Below are positions 50,301 through 59,883 of a stretch of 64,000 bases of DNA, piece by piece. The notes below the pieces were generated by a model. That model worked only from the letters and a program-made list of their open reading frames with translations, searched no databases and was not told where the DNA came from. Numbering within the stretch: position 1 is the first letter of the stretch; each line of letters begins with the position of its first letter. A program made the translations under genes and the position numbers. The stretch is taken from positions 1 to 64,000 of the forward strand of contig JAFUOQ010000013.1 of the NCBI GenBank assembly GCA_017472695.1. Reading direction: 5' to 3'. The stretch is from Clostridia bacterium. Lineage in GTDB: Bacteria > Bacillota > Clostridia > Oscillospirales > CAG-272.

Positions 50301-52667
50301 ATGTTAAGACAAGAAAAAATGGATTTTGCAAGAGGGGCAGCGGCTGATGGTATTGTTCTTTTAAAGAATGAAAATGGTGCGTTACCTATTGCAAAGGATA
50401 AAGAAATTGCTTTGTTTGGACTTTGTTCGTATAGATGCTTCCGTCTAGGCTGGGGCTCGGGAGATATGATGGCACAGACAATTTCTCAAATAAACGAAGG
50501 ATTAAAGGATGCAGGCTACTCACTTAATGCAGAGGTTGAGTCTGCTTGCTTAAATTATGTTAAGGAATTGCCTGACCAAAGATTAATGAACAGAAGCTGG
50601 GATGAATGGACTTGGAGACAGGACGAAATTAAGCTTGATGATACTATAATTGGAGCATCAGCTAAAAAGTCTGATGTTGCTGTTATTACTCTTGGCAGAA
50701 ACAGTGGAGAAGCCTTTGACTTAAAGGATGAAGAGGGCTATTTTAGACTCCACGCAGATGAAATTAATCTTATAAAAACCGTTTCAAAGAACTTTAAGCA
50801 AACAATCTTGCTTCTTAACACCTGTGGACCTCTTGATTTAAGAGCAATTGACGACTGTAATATTGATGCAATAGTTGATGTTTCCTTGGGTGGCGAGATG
50901 TTTGGTCTTGCTGTTGCTGACGTTGTCAGCGGCAAGGTTACTCCAAACGGAAAGCTTACAACCACTTGGGCATATAAATACGAGGATTACCCAACAAAAG
51001 AAGGAATAACAACTAAGGAAGTGCCTTATAAAGAGGGCATTTATGTTGGTTATCGTTATTTTGACACCTTTGGTATCACCCCTAGATACCCATTTGGTTA
51101 TGGTCTATCATATACCGAGTTTGCTAGCGAAGTTCTCGACGTAGAAATTGATGGTCAAATTATCGATTTAACAGTTAAGGTAACAAACGTTGGTAAATGC
51201 AGTGGTAGAGAGATAATCCAGTGCTATCTTTCAAGCCCAGAGGTTAAGCTTGAAAAAGCTTACCAAGAGCTTTGCACATATGCAAAAACAGATACATTAG
51301 CTCCTAACGAGAGCTGTGAGCTACTTTTGTCATTTGACCTAACCGAAATGGCTTCATATGACGAGGAAAGAGCAAGCTTTATCCTTGAAGCAGGAAAATA
51401 CTACGTTAGAGTTGGTAACTCCTCAAGAAACACTAAAATTGTTTGTTCTATTATTGTTTCAAAAGAGGTTATTTGCGACGTTGTTACAAATAGATGCACA
51501 AAGAAAACGGATTTCAAGGAGCTTTCAAATAAAGGTGCTACTCCTTATACATATGATGGCGAAGAAACTGAAAAATCAAGTGCAAAAGTACTTGAATTTG
51601 ACTGTGATTCAGTTGAAACTGTTACACACAATGTAATTGAAAATAACCCACCAAAGCTTTTAGAGAAAAAGAATGATGAGCACTACACATTAAAGGATGT
51701 TATAGCTGGAAAAGCAACTGTTGAAGATATTGTTGCAGAATTTTCTGACGCGGAGCTTGCTGACATATTAAATGGAGTTATTTACGAGGGCACAAACGCA
51801 AATGCTAACGTTGGTAGCATGGCTATTAAGGTACGTGGTGCGGCAGGAGAGATGTGGTCAAGCGAAAAATATGCAATTCCTGTAAACGCTTGTGCTGATG
51901 GCCCTGCAGGCGTTCGTCTTGCTATATTCACAACACCAATTGACACAGATACAGATCTCTCCCGTGAGGTTGTTGCATATCCTTCTGGAACTTGTATGGC
52001 TAACTCTTGGGATTTAGAAAGTGCAAGAAGATTTGGTGAATGTGTTCGTGATGACCTTGAAATTTCCGACATTGAGGGATGGCTCGCTCCTGGTATTAAT
52101 ATTCACAGAAACCCACTCAATGGTAGAAACTTTGAATATCTATCAGAGGATCCAATTATTTCAGGCAAGATAGGTGCATATATAACTATCGGCGTTCAAT
52201 ATGACGACAATGCTGAGTCAACTGGCAAATACACAACAGTTAAGCACTTTGCTTGTAACAATATCGAATATGAGCGCGGCGTTTCTGATTCACAGGTTTC
52301 AGAACGTGCACTACGTGAAATTTATCTAAAGGGCTTCAAAATTGCAGTTGAAGAGGGCAGACCCCACGCAATTATGACCGCTTATAATAAAATAAATGGT
52401 ACATTTGCATCAACAAATTACGACCTTTTGATGGGTATTTTAAGAGGTGAATGGGATTACGAGGGCATTGTTATGACCGACTGGAACCCTTGTGCTAACC
52501 CACAAGAACACGTACATGCTTGTAATGACCTTATTATGCCTGGTCGCTTTAGAAAAGAGATTATTGAGGGTCTTGAAAATGGAAATGTTAAAAAAGAGGA
52601 TGCACAGCTTTGTGCCGTTCGTCTCCTTAAGCACATTTTAAAGACAAATTATAAGCAAAATATCTAG
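50301..52667 (+). CDS. GH3 beta-glucosidase with permuted domain order
   Basis: A 788-residue glycoside hydrolase with no signal peptide. The alpha/beta sandwich and fibronectin-like domains, normally C-terminal, come first (RGAAADGIVLLKNENGALP near residue 13; GYGLSYTEF near 270; FnIII about 285-395). The catalytic barrel comes last (about 490-788), with KHFACNN, RALREIYLKGF and the nucleophile Asp near 727 in GIVMTDW. This reversed order is known from rumen bacteria such as Ruminococcus albus and Butyrivibrio. It probably hydrolyses beta-glucosides in the cytoplasm. Single-gene unit. Confidence 0.92.
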   Translation: MLRQEKMDFARGAAADGIVLLKNENGALPIAKDKEIALFGLCSYRCFRLGWGSGDMMAQTISQINEGLKDAGYSLNAEVESACLNYVKELPDQRLMNRSWDEWTWRQDEIKLDDTIIGASAKKSDVAVITLGRNSGEAFDLKDEEGYFRLHADEINLIKTVSKNFKQTILLLNTCGPLDLRAIDDCNIDAIVDVSLGGEMFGLAVADVVSGKVTPNGKLTTTWAYKYEDYPTKEGITTKEVPYKEGIYVGYRYFDTFGITPRYPFGYGLSYTEFASEVLDVEIDGQIIDLTVKVTNVGKCSGREIIQCYLSSPEVKLEKAYQELCTYAKTDTLAPNESCELLLSFDLTEMASYDEERASFILEAGKYYVRVGNSSRNTKIVCSIIVSKEVICDVVTNRCTKKTDFKELSNKGATPYTYDGEETEKSSAKVLEFDCDSVETVTHNVIENNPPKLLEKKNDEHYTLKDVIAGKATVEDIVAEFSDAELADILNGVIYEGTNANANVGSMAIKVRGAAGEMWSSEKYAIPVNACADGPAGVRLAIFTTPIDTDTDLSREVVAYPSGTCMANSWDLESARRFGECVRDDLEISDIEGWLAPGINIHRNPLNGRNFEYLSEDPIISGKIGAYITIGVQYDDNAESTGKYTTVKHFACNNIEYERGVSDSQVSERALREIYLKGFKIAVEEGRPHAIMTAYNKINGTFASTNYDLLMGILRGEWDYEGIVMTDWNPCANPQEHVHACNDLIMPGRFRKEIIEGLENGNVKKEDAQLCAVRLLKHILKTNYKQNI

Positions 52668-52676
52668 TATTTTTAG

Positions 52677-52710
52677 TATCCCGTCGCATATTTTTTGCGA
52701 CGGGATATAT
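52677..52710 (+). terminator. Intrinsic terminator after the GH3 gene
   Basis: TATCCCGTCGCA and TGCGACGGGATA form a 12-bp stem; the following run is only moderately T-rich. Confidence 0.75.
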
Positions 52711-52747
52711 ATTTGTAGAAAAATTTTCAAAAAATTCAAAATTTATA

Positions 52748-52776
52748 TTGACAAACGAGAAAAAGTATGATACTAT
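52748..52776 (+). promoter_or_regulatory. Promoter of infC-rpmI-rplT
   Basis: TTGACA (52748-52753), 17-bp spacer, TACTAT (52771-52776); TATAAT overlaps three bases further on. Confidence 0.65.
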
Positions 52777-52784
52777 AATTAAGC

Positions 52785-52940
52785 AAAAGGAAGCAGAACA
52801 CTCCGTTCTCACCCAAGGACACACGGTGCTTGTGGTTAATAATTTACTACTTTAAGTGGTTTTTTGTTGTGCGGAGATTAGTGTTTCTTTCGCACATTTT
52901 TTAATTTTTTTGCATACCATGCTTTTGGTAAATTGGAGGT
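52785..52940 (+). promoter_or_regulatory. Probable L20 ribosomal-protein leader
   Basis: A structured untranslated leader of about 155 nt with CACTCCGTTCTCACCC and GGTTAAT segments of the kind I recall from Firmicutes infC leaders, in which L20 binds and represses its own operon. Position upstream of infC-rpmI-rplT is as expected. The fold was not computed. Confidence 0.6.
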
Positions 52941-52948
52941 GCTTAATT

Positions 52949-53467
52949 ATTAGCAACGCAAAAGAAATGACTATCAATGAGGATATTCGATTTAAGGAAG
53001 TTAGAGTTGTAGCCGATAATGGCGAGCAGCTTGGAGTTATGTCCTCGGATGCAGCTTTAGAGAAGGCTTATGCACAAGGACTTGACCTTGTTCTTATCGC
53101 TCCTGGTGCTACACCACCTGTTTGTCGTATAATGGATTACGGTAAATTCCGTTATGATCGCGACAAAAGAGAAAAGGAAGCGAGAAAAAAACAACAGACT
53201 GTTGATGTTAAAGAGGTTCAGCTTTCTTGCAGAATTGACACTCACGATTTTAATACAAAAGCAAACAATGCAATCCGTTTCTTAAAGAACGGAGATAAAG
53301 TTAGAGTTGTTCTCTCATTTAAAGGTAGAGAAATGGCTCATACCGAGGTAGGCGTTGAAATTATTCAAAAGTTCCTTGAGCTTTGCGCTGAATACGGTAG
53401 TGCAGACAAGGCACCATCACTTGATGGTAGAAGAATGTCTGTTACAATTTCACCTGTAAAAAAATAA
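52949..53467 (+). CDS. infC: Translation initiation factor IF-3 (ATT start)
   Basis: Binds the 30S subunit and checks start codons. With an ATT start at 52949 the protein is 172 residues, normal length, and reads TINEDIRFKEVRVV near the start, as in other IF-3 proteins. GGAGGT lies eight bases before this ATT; another ATT directly upstream is a little too close. ATG codons further up would add a non-conserved hydrophobic leader and lie in the leader RNA. Rare ATT starts are a known feature of infC and allow IF-3 to control itself. MDYGKFRYDRDKREKEARKKQ and FKGREMAHTEVG are family motifs. Confidence 0.93.
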   Translation: MSNAKEMTINEDIRFKEVRVVADNGEQLGVMSSDAALEKAYAQGLDLVLIAPGATPPVCRIMDYGKFRYDRDKREKEARKKQQTVDVKEVQLSCRIDTHDFNTKANNAIRFLKNGDKVRVVLSFKGREMAHTEVGVEIIQKFLELCAEYGSADKAPSLDGRRMSVTISPVKK

Positions 53468-53501
53468 GATAATATACTTATCACGAAAGGAAACGAATAT
53501 C

Positions 53502-53696
53502 ATGGGAAAAATTAAAACACATAAGGCATCCGCGAAAAGATTTTCTTTAACAGGAACAGGAAAAGTAAAGATGTTTCATTCACAACATCGTCACAATCTT
53601 GGTTTAAAGACCGCAAAGCGTAAGAGAAATCTTCGTTCTGGCTCATACTTGAGTGAGAGCATGGCTCCAACAATCAAGAAGCTTATCAACAAATAA
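53502..53696 (+). CDS. rpmI: 50S ribosomal protein L35
   Basis: A basic 64-residue ribosomal protein beginning MGKIKTHKASAKRF, with HNLGLKTAKRKRNLR in the middle. Standard length and position between infC and rplT. AAAGGAAA ribosome site. Confidence 0.97.
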   Translation: MGKIKTHKASAKRFSLTGTGKVKMFHSQHRHNLGLKTAKRKRNLRSGSYLSESMAPTIKKLINK

Positions 53697-53732
53697 TTTG
53701 AATGAAACGTTAATACAAGGAGGATTTTTAAG

Positions 53733-54086
53733 ATGGCAAGAGTTAAAGGTGCTATGATGGCACGTAAAAGAAGAAATAAAGTATTAAAGATGGCTAAGGG
53801 ATATTGGGGTGCAAAGAGCAAGCACTTCAAGATGGCGAAGCAAGCTGTTATGAAGAGTGGCAACTATGCGTTCGCAGGCCGTAAGATGAAGAAGAGAGAT
53901 TTCCGTTCTCTTTGGATTACAAGAATTTCTGCACAAGCTAAGGTTAATGGCATGAACTATTCTACATTTATGCATGGTTTAAAGCTTGCTGGCATCGACC
54001 TTAACAGAAAGATGCTTGCAGAGCTTGCAGTTTCTGATAAGGAAGCATTTGCAGCACTTGTTGAAAAGGCAAAGGCAGCACTTTAA
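53733..54086 (+). CDS. rplT: 50S ribosomal protein L20
   Basis: A 117-residue, very basic protein needed early in 50S assembly. [19 protein letters not shown] opens it; [11 protein letters not shown] and [16 protein letters not shown] follow. L20 is the probable repressor of this operon through the leader at 52785-52940. AAGGAGG ribosome site; terminator directly after. Confidence 0.97.
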   Translation: MARVKGAMMARKRRNKVLKMAKGYWGAKSKHFKMAKQAVMKSGNYAFAGRKMKKRDFRSLWITRISAQAKVNGMNYSTFMHGLKLAGIDLNRKMLAELAVSDKEAFAALVEKAKAAL

Positions 54087-54093
54087 TTTAAAT

Positions 54094-54120
54094 AAAACTC
54101 GGCAATAGCCGAGTTTTTTG
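54094..54120 (+). terminator. Intrinsic terminator after rplT
   Basis: AAAACTCGGC, AATA loop, GCCGAGTTTT and further T residues. Confidence 0.88.
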
Positions 54121-54150
54121 CATTTTGTAAAAATAATCGGAGAATTATCT

Positions 54151-54972
54151 ATGTTTGAAGAAATTTTTGGTGTAGAGACAATAACCAGTAAAACAAATTC
54201 GACAATTGTAAAAATTGCAAAATTATCAAACAAAAAGTATAGAAACGAAGAGAAATTATTCGTTTGTGATGGCAAAAAGCTTCTTATTGAAGCGATAAAT
54301 TTCGGTGCGGAAATTAAATATATAATTATAAAAAATGATATTATTTTAGATGATGAATTGATTGAAACGATAAAAAAATATAAAAAAAATGGAACTATAG
54401 TTTTGTGCGTAAGCAGTCAGGTTTTTGCTAAGTTAACCGAGGAAAGTGCACCGCAGGGCATAATTACGGTTTGTAAATTTCTCGAAAAGCAACGACGTTT
54501 GGCAATTGTAGAAAATGCGAATTTTGAAGAAAAAATTATGATGTTTGAATCAATTAGAGATCCGGGAAACATTGGTACAATTATTAGAAATGCCGCCGCT
54601 TTTGGTATTGATAGATTGATATTTTCTTCTGACTGTGCAGATATATATTCAACAAAGGTTATTCGTGCCGCAATGGGAGCTATTTTTAAGGTAAAAATTG
54701 ACATCGTTGATGATTTTAAGGGCTCACTTTTAACATTGAAAAAGAATGGAAAACGAATTTTGAGTGCAACATTAGGGAAAAAATCGCTAATATTGGGTAA
54801 AGATGAATTATTGACCAATGACGTTGTTATCATTGGAAACGAAGGGCATGGAATTTCTGAAGAAATAGTAAAAGAATCAGACCAAACAATATTGATTCCT
54901 ATGTGCGAAAATACAGAATCATTGAATGCCGCTATTGCTACCTCTATATTTATGTGGGAGTATAATAAATAA
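54151..54972 (+). CDS. TrmH-family RNA methyltransferase
   Basis: A 273-residue SPOUT 2'-O-methyltransferase, the second in the window. Seen: an N-terminal substrate-binding domain (RNEEKLFVCDGKKLL), motif 1 RDPGNIGTIIRNAAAFGID, motif 2 VVIIGNEGHGIS and motif 3 LIPMCENTESLNAAIATSI. I use the ATG at 54151 after ATCGGAGAA; an open-frame TTG upstream lies in the rplT terminator. The gene commonly follows rplT in Firmicutes, where it is an rRNA or tRNA ribose methylase of uncertain target. Confidence 0.9.
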   Translation: MFEEIFGVETITSKTNSTIVKIAKLSNKKYRNEEKLFVCDGKKLLIEAINFGAEIKYIIIKNDIILDDELIETIKKYKKNGTIVLCVSSQVFAKLTEESAPQGIITVCKFLEKQRRLAIVENANFEEKIMMFESIRDPGNIGTIIRNAAAFGIDRLIFSSDCADIYSTKVIRAAMGAIFKVKIDIVDDFKGSLLTLKKNGKRILSATLGKKSLILGKDELLTNDVVIIGNEGHGISEEIVKESDQTILIPMCENTESLNAAIATSIFMWEYNK

Positions 54973-54999
54973 TATTTAATATAATATTATAAAATTTTA

Positions 55000-55028
55000 T
55001 TGACAAGCAAAAAACAAAATGCTATTAT
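55000..55028 (+). promoter_or_regulatory. Promoter of dprA-topA-trmFO
   Basis: TTGACA (55000-55005), 17-bp spacer, TATTAT (55023-55028). Confidence 0.7.
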
Positions 55029-55061
55029 ATTATAGAGTAATCTTAACTTGCGAGGTATCTT

Positions 55062-56276
55062 ATGAAAAACAAGCTTATATGGATGTGGTTGTCATTACAT
55101 TTTGGTGCAGGCTCACGCATATACCATAAATTATATGCACATTTTGGTTCACTAGAGGCTATTTATGATTCTGACGACGCTGATGTTGCTATGATTGATT
55201 GGCTTGATTTGTCGAGAAAGAAAAAGCTGCTTGATAAAAGCTTAAGCCATGCTGAAGAGGTAATTGAGTGGTGCTATGAGCATGATGTTGAAATAATTAC
55301 TCCAAGTGATAAAAATTATCCAGAGTTTTTGAGACTTATAGATGATTATCCTGCGGTTTTATATTGCAAGGGTAGATTGCCAGATTTTAAAAACGAATTA
55401 TGCATTTCTGTTGTAGGCACAAGAAAAATGACAGTTTATGGACAGAAAAATGCATATGAGCTTGGCTTTGGTCTTGCAAAGGGTGGTGCAACTGTAATAA
55501 GTGGTATGGCTCTTGGCATAGATTGTACTGCACAAAAGGGCGCACTTTATGCTGGTGGTTCTTCTGTTGCGGTGTTAGGTTCTGGCATTGACGTCTGCTA
55601 TCCTCGTGAAAATCGTGCATTAATGGATAAAATTATTAATGTCGGTGCGGTTATTACTGAATATCCACCACATACACCACCAAATGGTACAAATTTCCCT
55701 GTGAGAAATAGGATTATCAGCGCCTTGTCTCCAGCAACTGTAGTTGTCGAGGCTGATAAAAATAGCGGGGCATTAATTACTGCAAATAAAGCACTTGCGC
55801 AAGGAAGAATGCTTTTTGCATATCCTGGTCCTGTGAGAAATTTCTCAACAGAAGGAACAAATCAATTGTTGAGGGAAGGGGCAAGAGTTGCAACATGTGC
55901 CATTGACATATTGGAGCAATTTTTAGATAGATATTCAAACCTTAATTTGTCGGCATCAAAGGAAAAGCCTGTATTTGCAAAAACAGTTAAGGTTGCTGCA
56001 AGCTTTAATGATGACAGCTTTTACGGTAGTAAAGAAAAGGTTAAAGCCCCTGTATCAAAGGTTATAACTAAAGAAGAAATAGTTAGGTTTGATAGAACCA
56101 AGCTTTCACCAGATGAACAGGCGGTTTACGATGCGATGGTATTTGACAAACCAAACGCATATGATACATTAGCAAACATCGGATTTGACGCATCAAAATT
56201 GGCATCTATACTTATGATGCTTGAAATTTCCGGAGCAGTAGAGAGCACACCGGGCGGATACTACATAAAGAAGTAA
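55062..56276 (+). CDS. dprA: DNA processing protein DprA
   Basis: Loads RecA on incoming single-stranded DNA during transformation; also kept in bacteria not known to be competent. 404 residues: N-terminal helix-hairpin-helix-like region (HFGAGSRIYHKLYAHFGS), the Rossmann domain (SVVGTRKMTVYG, SGMALGIDCTAQKGAL, LGSGIDVCYPRENR, FPVRNRIISALS, ALITANKALAQGR) and a C-terminal winged-helix (DASKLASILMMLEISGAVE). CGAGGT ribosome site. Followed by topA, a common pairing. Confidence 0.94.
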   Translation: MKNKLIWMWLSLHFGAGSRIYHKLYAHFGSLEAIYDSDDADVAMIDWLDLSRKKKLLDKSLSHAEEVIEWCYEHDVEIITPSDKNYPEFLRLIDDYPAVLYCKGRLPDFKNELCISVVGTRKMTVYGQKNAYELGFGLAKGGATVISGMALGIDCTAQKGALYAGGSSVAVLGSGIDVCYPRENRALMDKIINVGAVITEYPPHTPPNGTNFPVRNRIISALSPATVVVEADKNSGALITANKALAQGRMLFAYPGPVRNFSTEGTNQLLREGARVATCAIDILEQFLDRYSNLNLSASKEKPVFAKTVKVAASFNDDSFYGSKEKVKAPVSKVITKEEIVRFDRTKLSPDEQAVYDAMVFDKPNAYDTLANIGFDASKLASILMMLEISGAVESTPGGYYIKK

Positions 56277-56292
56277 CAGGAAAGGAACACAT

Positions 56293-58548
56293 ATGGCAAA
56301 TAATCTTGTAATACTTGAATCACCCGGTAAAATAGGTGCGGTAAAGAGTTATTTGGGATCAAATTATAAAGTAATAGCGTCTGTAGGACATGTAAGAGAC
56401 TTACCTAAATCAACTTTAGGTATTGATACTGAAAATGGTTTCGAGCCTCATTATATCAATATTAGAGGAAAGGGCGACCTAATAAAAGAACTTAAAAAAG
56501 AAGCCAAAAATGCTGATAAGATATTCTTTGCAACAGACCCTGATAGAGAAGGAGAAGCAATTTCTTGGCATTTGGCAGCTATTATCGGCGAAGATGCTAA
56601 AAAAGCTAAAAGAATATCATTTAACGAAATTACAAAATCGGCAGTAAAGGAAGCAATTAAGCATCCAAGAAATATTGATATTAATTTAGTTAATTCCCAA
56701 CAAGCAAGAAGAATTCTTGATAGAATTGTCGGTTATCAAATTAGTCCATTTTTATGGAAAACCATCAAAAGCGGACTTTCAGCCGGTAGAGTTCAATCGG
56801 TAGCTACAAAAATAATTGTAGAACGAGAGAAAGAAATAAAAAAATTTGTTCCTAGCGAGTATTGGACCATAACAGCAAATTTAAAAACAGCAAAAAATAG
56901 AAATGTTGCAACACATTTTTATGGTAAAAAGGGCAAAAAGCTTAAATTGTCCGATAAAAAGCAAGTAGATAAGATTCTAGGTGAGATTAATGGTGAAGAT
57001 TTTACTGTGTTTGATGTTAAGCGCACCTCAAAGCCACGTGCCCCCCAACCACCTTTTATCACTTCTACATTGCAACAAGAAGCATCTAAAAAGTATAACT
57101 TCCAATCTCAAAAAACGATGAAAATCGCTCAAGAGCTATACGAGGGTATTAATTTAGGTGTAGAAAATGGTGGGGCACAAGGCTTGATTACCTATATGCG
57201 TACTGACTCTTTAAGAATTTCGCAAGAGGCTCAAGCATATGCCAAGGATTATATTATCGAAAAGTTTGGCGATAAATATTATCCAACCACAGCGAGAGTT
57301 TTTAAGTCAAAAAATAATGCACAGGATGCGCACGAGGCGATTAGACCATCAAAGGTTGCACTTGAGCCTAATAAAATAAAGAAATATCTCTCAAATGATC
57401 AATATAAGCTGTACAAATTAATTTGGGAACGCTTTTTGGCAAGCCAAATGGCATCGGCTCAAATTGATACAGTTGTTGTTGACCTTGAGAATAATGGATA
57501 TATTTTTAGATCCGTTGGAAATACTGTTGCTTTTGCAGGCTATATCGCTATTTATGGTGATGTTGAAAATGGTGACAATGCCGATGTTGAAAGCGGAATT
57601 TTTGAAAAGAACAAGCTTCCAAACCTTACAAAAGATGAAAAGCTTACTTGTAAAAGTATTGATCCAGCGCAACACTTTACAGAGCCACCATTGAGATATG
57701 ACGAAGCATCTCTTATAAAATTCCTTGAAGAAAAGGGAATCGGGCGTCCAAGCACATATACTCCTATTATTACTGTTATTATTTCCAGAGGATATGTTGC
57801 TAGAGAAGGTAGATATCTGAAGCCTACACCACTTGGTGAGGTTATTACAAAGGTTATGAATGAGCATTTTCCTGACATAGTTGACTATCAATTTACAGCT
57901 AATATGGAAAACAACCTTGACATTATTGAAAATGGTAATGTTACAATGGAGGATGTTTTAGGCGATTTTTATAAGAATTTCAAGGTCTCATTAGAAAAGG
58001 CAAATCAGCTTCTAGGAGATAAGGAAATAGCGGTTCCTGTTGAAGAGACGGACATAATCTGTGAGCTTTGTGGAAGCAAAATGGTTATTAAAAACGGTAG
58101 ATTTGGTAAGTTTGCAGCTTGTCCAAATTATCCAGCCTGCAAAAACACTAAAACTTTAACAGAGGACGGAAAGGACACTGTATCCAAGCCTGAAATTAAG
58201 GTTGATTTTAAATGTGATATTTGTGGCGCTGATATGGTTGTAAGGCAGGGCAAATTTGGTGATTTTTACGCTTGTTCTAATTATCCAAAGTGTAAAAATA
58301 CCAAGGCAAAGGATACAAAGCTTGATTTGGATTGTCCTTTATGTGGTGCAGAAATTGTTACCAAATTTACGAAGAGCAAAAAGCAATTTTACAGTTGCTC
58401 TGCATTCCCTAAATGCAAATTTTCGACATGGGATATCCCAACTGCGGAAAAGTGTCCTGTTTGCTCTGGAATGATGATAAAGAAAAAGAATAAAGAGTAT
58501 TCATATTGTGCAAATGAAAAATGTGGATACAAAACAGAAGAAAAGTGA
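56293..58548 (+). CDS. topA: DNA topoisomerase I
   Basis: Type IA enzyme that relaxes negative supercoils. 751 residues: Toprim domain (LVILESPGKIGAVKSYLG, FFATDPDREGEAISWHL), active-site Tyr near 300 in YMRTDS, and EKGIGRPSTYTPII. At the C terminus are four zinc-finger-like cysteine modules (starting CELCG, CDICG, CPLCG, CPVCS), more than in some short forms. AGGAAAGGA ribosome site. The stop codon is two bases from the trmFO start. Confidence 0.96.
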   Translation: MANNLVILESPGKIGAVKSYLGSNYKVIASVGHVRDLPKSTLGIDTENGFEPHYINIRGKGDLIKELKKEAKNADKIFFATDPDREGEAISWHLAAIIGEDAKKAKRISFNEITKSAVKEAIKHPRNIDINLVNSQQARRILDRIVGYQISPFLWKTIKSGLSAGRVQSVATKIIVEREKEIKKFVPSEYWTITANLKTAKNRNVATHFYGKKGKKLKLSDKKQVDKILGEINGEDFTVFDVKRTSKPRAPQPPFITSTLQQEASKKYNFQSQKTMKIAQELYEGINLGVENGGAQGLITYMRTDSLRISQEAQAYAKDYIIEKFGDKYYPTTARVFKSKNNAQDAHEAIRPSKVALEPNKIKKYLSNDQYKLYKLIWERFLASQMASAQIDTVVVDLENNGYIFRSVGNTVAFAGYIAIYGDVENGDNADVESGIFEKNKLPNLTKDEKLTCKSIDPAQHFTEPPLRYDEASLIKFLEEKGIGRPSTYTPIITVIISRGYVAREGRYLKPTPLGEVITKVMNEHFPDIVDYQFTANMENNLDIIENGNVTMEDVLGDFYKNFKVSLEKANQLLGDKEIAVPVEETDIICELCGSKMVIKNGRFGKFAACPNYPACKNTKTLTEDGKDTVSKPEIKVDFKCDICGADMVVRQGKFGDFYACSNYPKCKNTKAKDTKLDLDCPLCGAEIVTKFTKSKKQFYSCSAFPKCKFSTWDIPTAEKCPVCSGMMIKKKNKEYSYCANEKCGYKTEEK

Positions 58549-58549
58549 T

Positions 58550-59881
58550 ATGAGTGAAATTAAACACATAAATGTTATTGGGGCTGGTCTGGCAGGTTGT
58601 GAGGCGGCATATCAAGCCGCACAAAGAGGAGTAAAGGTTAATCTTTATGAGATGAAGCCAACCAAATTTACTCCTGCTCACCATAACAAGAACTTTGCAG
58701 AGCTCGTTTGCTCAAACTCCTTGCGTTCTGATGAGCTTTCAAATGCTATTGGCGTTTTGAAAGCGGAGTTGAGAGAAATGGATTCTCTTATTATGAAAGC
58801 GGCAGACAATAATAGAGTTGCTGCTGGTTCAGCTCTTGCAGTTGATAGAGAATTATTTTCAAGCTACGTAACTGAAAAAATTAAAAGTCATCCAAACATT
58901 ACTGTTATTGAGAAGGAAATTGATGAAATTAATCCTAATGAGATTACAGTAATCGCTACTGGTCCTTTGACCTCTGATAAAATGGCAAAATATATGCGCG
59001 ATGAGCTTAATTTGACAGGATTACATTTTTTTGATGCTGCCGCTCCAATTGTTGATTTTGATTCAATTGATATGTCAAAAGCATTCTTTGCATCAAGATA
59101 CAATAAGGGAGATGCTGACTATATAAATTGCCCAATGAATGAGGCGGAATATAGAGATTTTTATGATGCTTTAGTTTCTGCAAAAGAGGCAGAGCTTCAC
59201 GATTTCGATAGCGAGTCTCAAAAGCTCACTGTTTTTGAGGGCTGTATGCCCATTGAGGTTATGGCAAGGCGTGGCTTTGAAACCTTGCTATTTGGTCCTA
59301 TGAAGCCTGTTGGAATTGAAAATCCAGTTACCAAGGAAACTTATTTTGCAGTAGTTCAATTGCGTAAGGAAAACGAAACTGGAACAATGTATAATCTTGT
59401 AGGTTTTCAGACGCACCTTACATTTGGCGAACAAAAAAGAGTGTTTTCAAAAATACCTGGCTTAGAGAACGCGAGCTTCTTAAGATATGGTGTAATGCAT
59501 AGAAACACTTATATTGACTCGCCTAAATATTTAACCAATTTTTATTCCTTAAAATCTAACCCTAATATTTTCTTTGCTGGTCAAATGACGGGAGTAGAGG
59601 GATATATTGAATCAGCATCTTCAGGCTTTGTAGCAGGAATTAACGCAGCCAAGCTTGCAAAGGGCGAGGAGCTTATAGATTTTACAAGCGAAACCGTTAT
59701 TGGCGCTTTATCACATTTTGTAGAAAATGGTGGCTATTCTGGAAATTTTCAGCCGATGAATGCTAATTTTGGCATAGTTGCTCCTTTAGGCTACAAGGTG
59801 AAGGGCGGCAAAAAAGCGAGAAACGAAGAAATCGCAAAAAGAGCAATACTAAAAATAAAGTCTTTAAAAAGCGAGATTTAA
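58550..59881 (+). CDS. trmFO: tRNA (uracil-54-C5)-methyltransferase, folate-dependent
   Basis: FAD enzyme that makes m5U54 in the T-loop of tRNA using methylenetetrahydrofolate. 443 residues: FAD loop VIGAGLAGCEAAYQAA, KPTKFTPAHH, AELVCSNSLRSDEL with the conserved Cys, FEGCMPIEVMARRG, AGQMTGVEGYIESASSG near the end. I start at the ATG at 58550; an upstream in-frame ATG would overlap topA by 41 bases. The dprA-topA-trmFO order is widespread in Firmicutes. Confidence 0.95.
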   Translation: MSEIKHINVIGAGLAGCEAAYQAAQRGVKVNLYEMKPTKFTPAHHNKNFAELVCSNSLRSDELSNAIGVLKAELREMDSLIMKAADNNRVAAGSALAVDRELFSSYVTEKIKSHPNITVIEKEIDEINPNEITVIATGPLTSDKMAKYMRDELNLTGLHFFDAAAPIVDFDSIDMSKAFFASRYNKGDADYINCPMNEAEYRDFYDALVSAKEAELHDFDSESQKLTVFEGCMPIEVMARRGFETLLFGPMKPVGIENPVTKETYFAVVQLRKENETGTMYNLVGFQTHLTFGEQKRVFSKIPGLENASFLRYGVMHRNTYIDSPKYLTNFYSLKSNPNIFFAGQMTGVEGYIESASSGFVAGINAAKLAKGEELIDFTSETVIGALSHFVENGGYSGNFQPMNANFGIVAPLGYKVKGGKKARNEEIAKRAILKIKSLKSEI

Positions 59882-59883
59882 AA

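Noticed and set aside
52856..52948. Upstream start for infC giving 203 residues
   Set aside because: It would translate the structured leader RNA and add a hydrophobic stretch not found in IF-3; the ATT at 52949 has the ribosome site.
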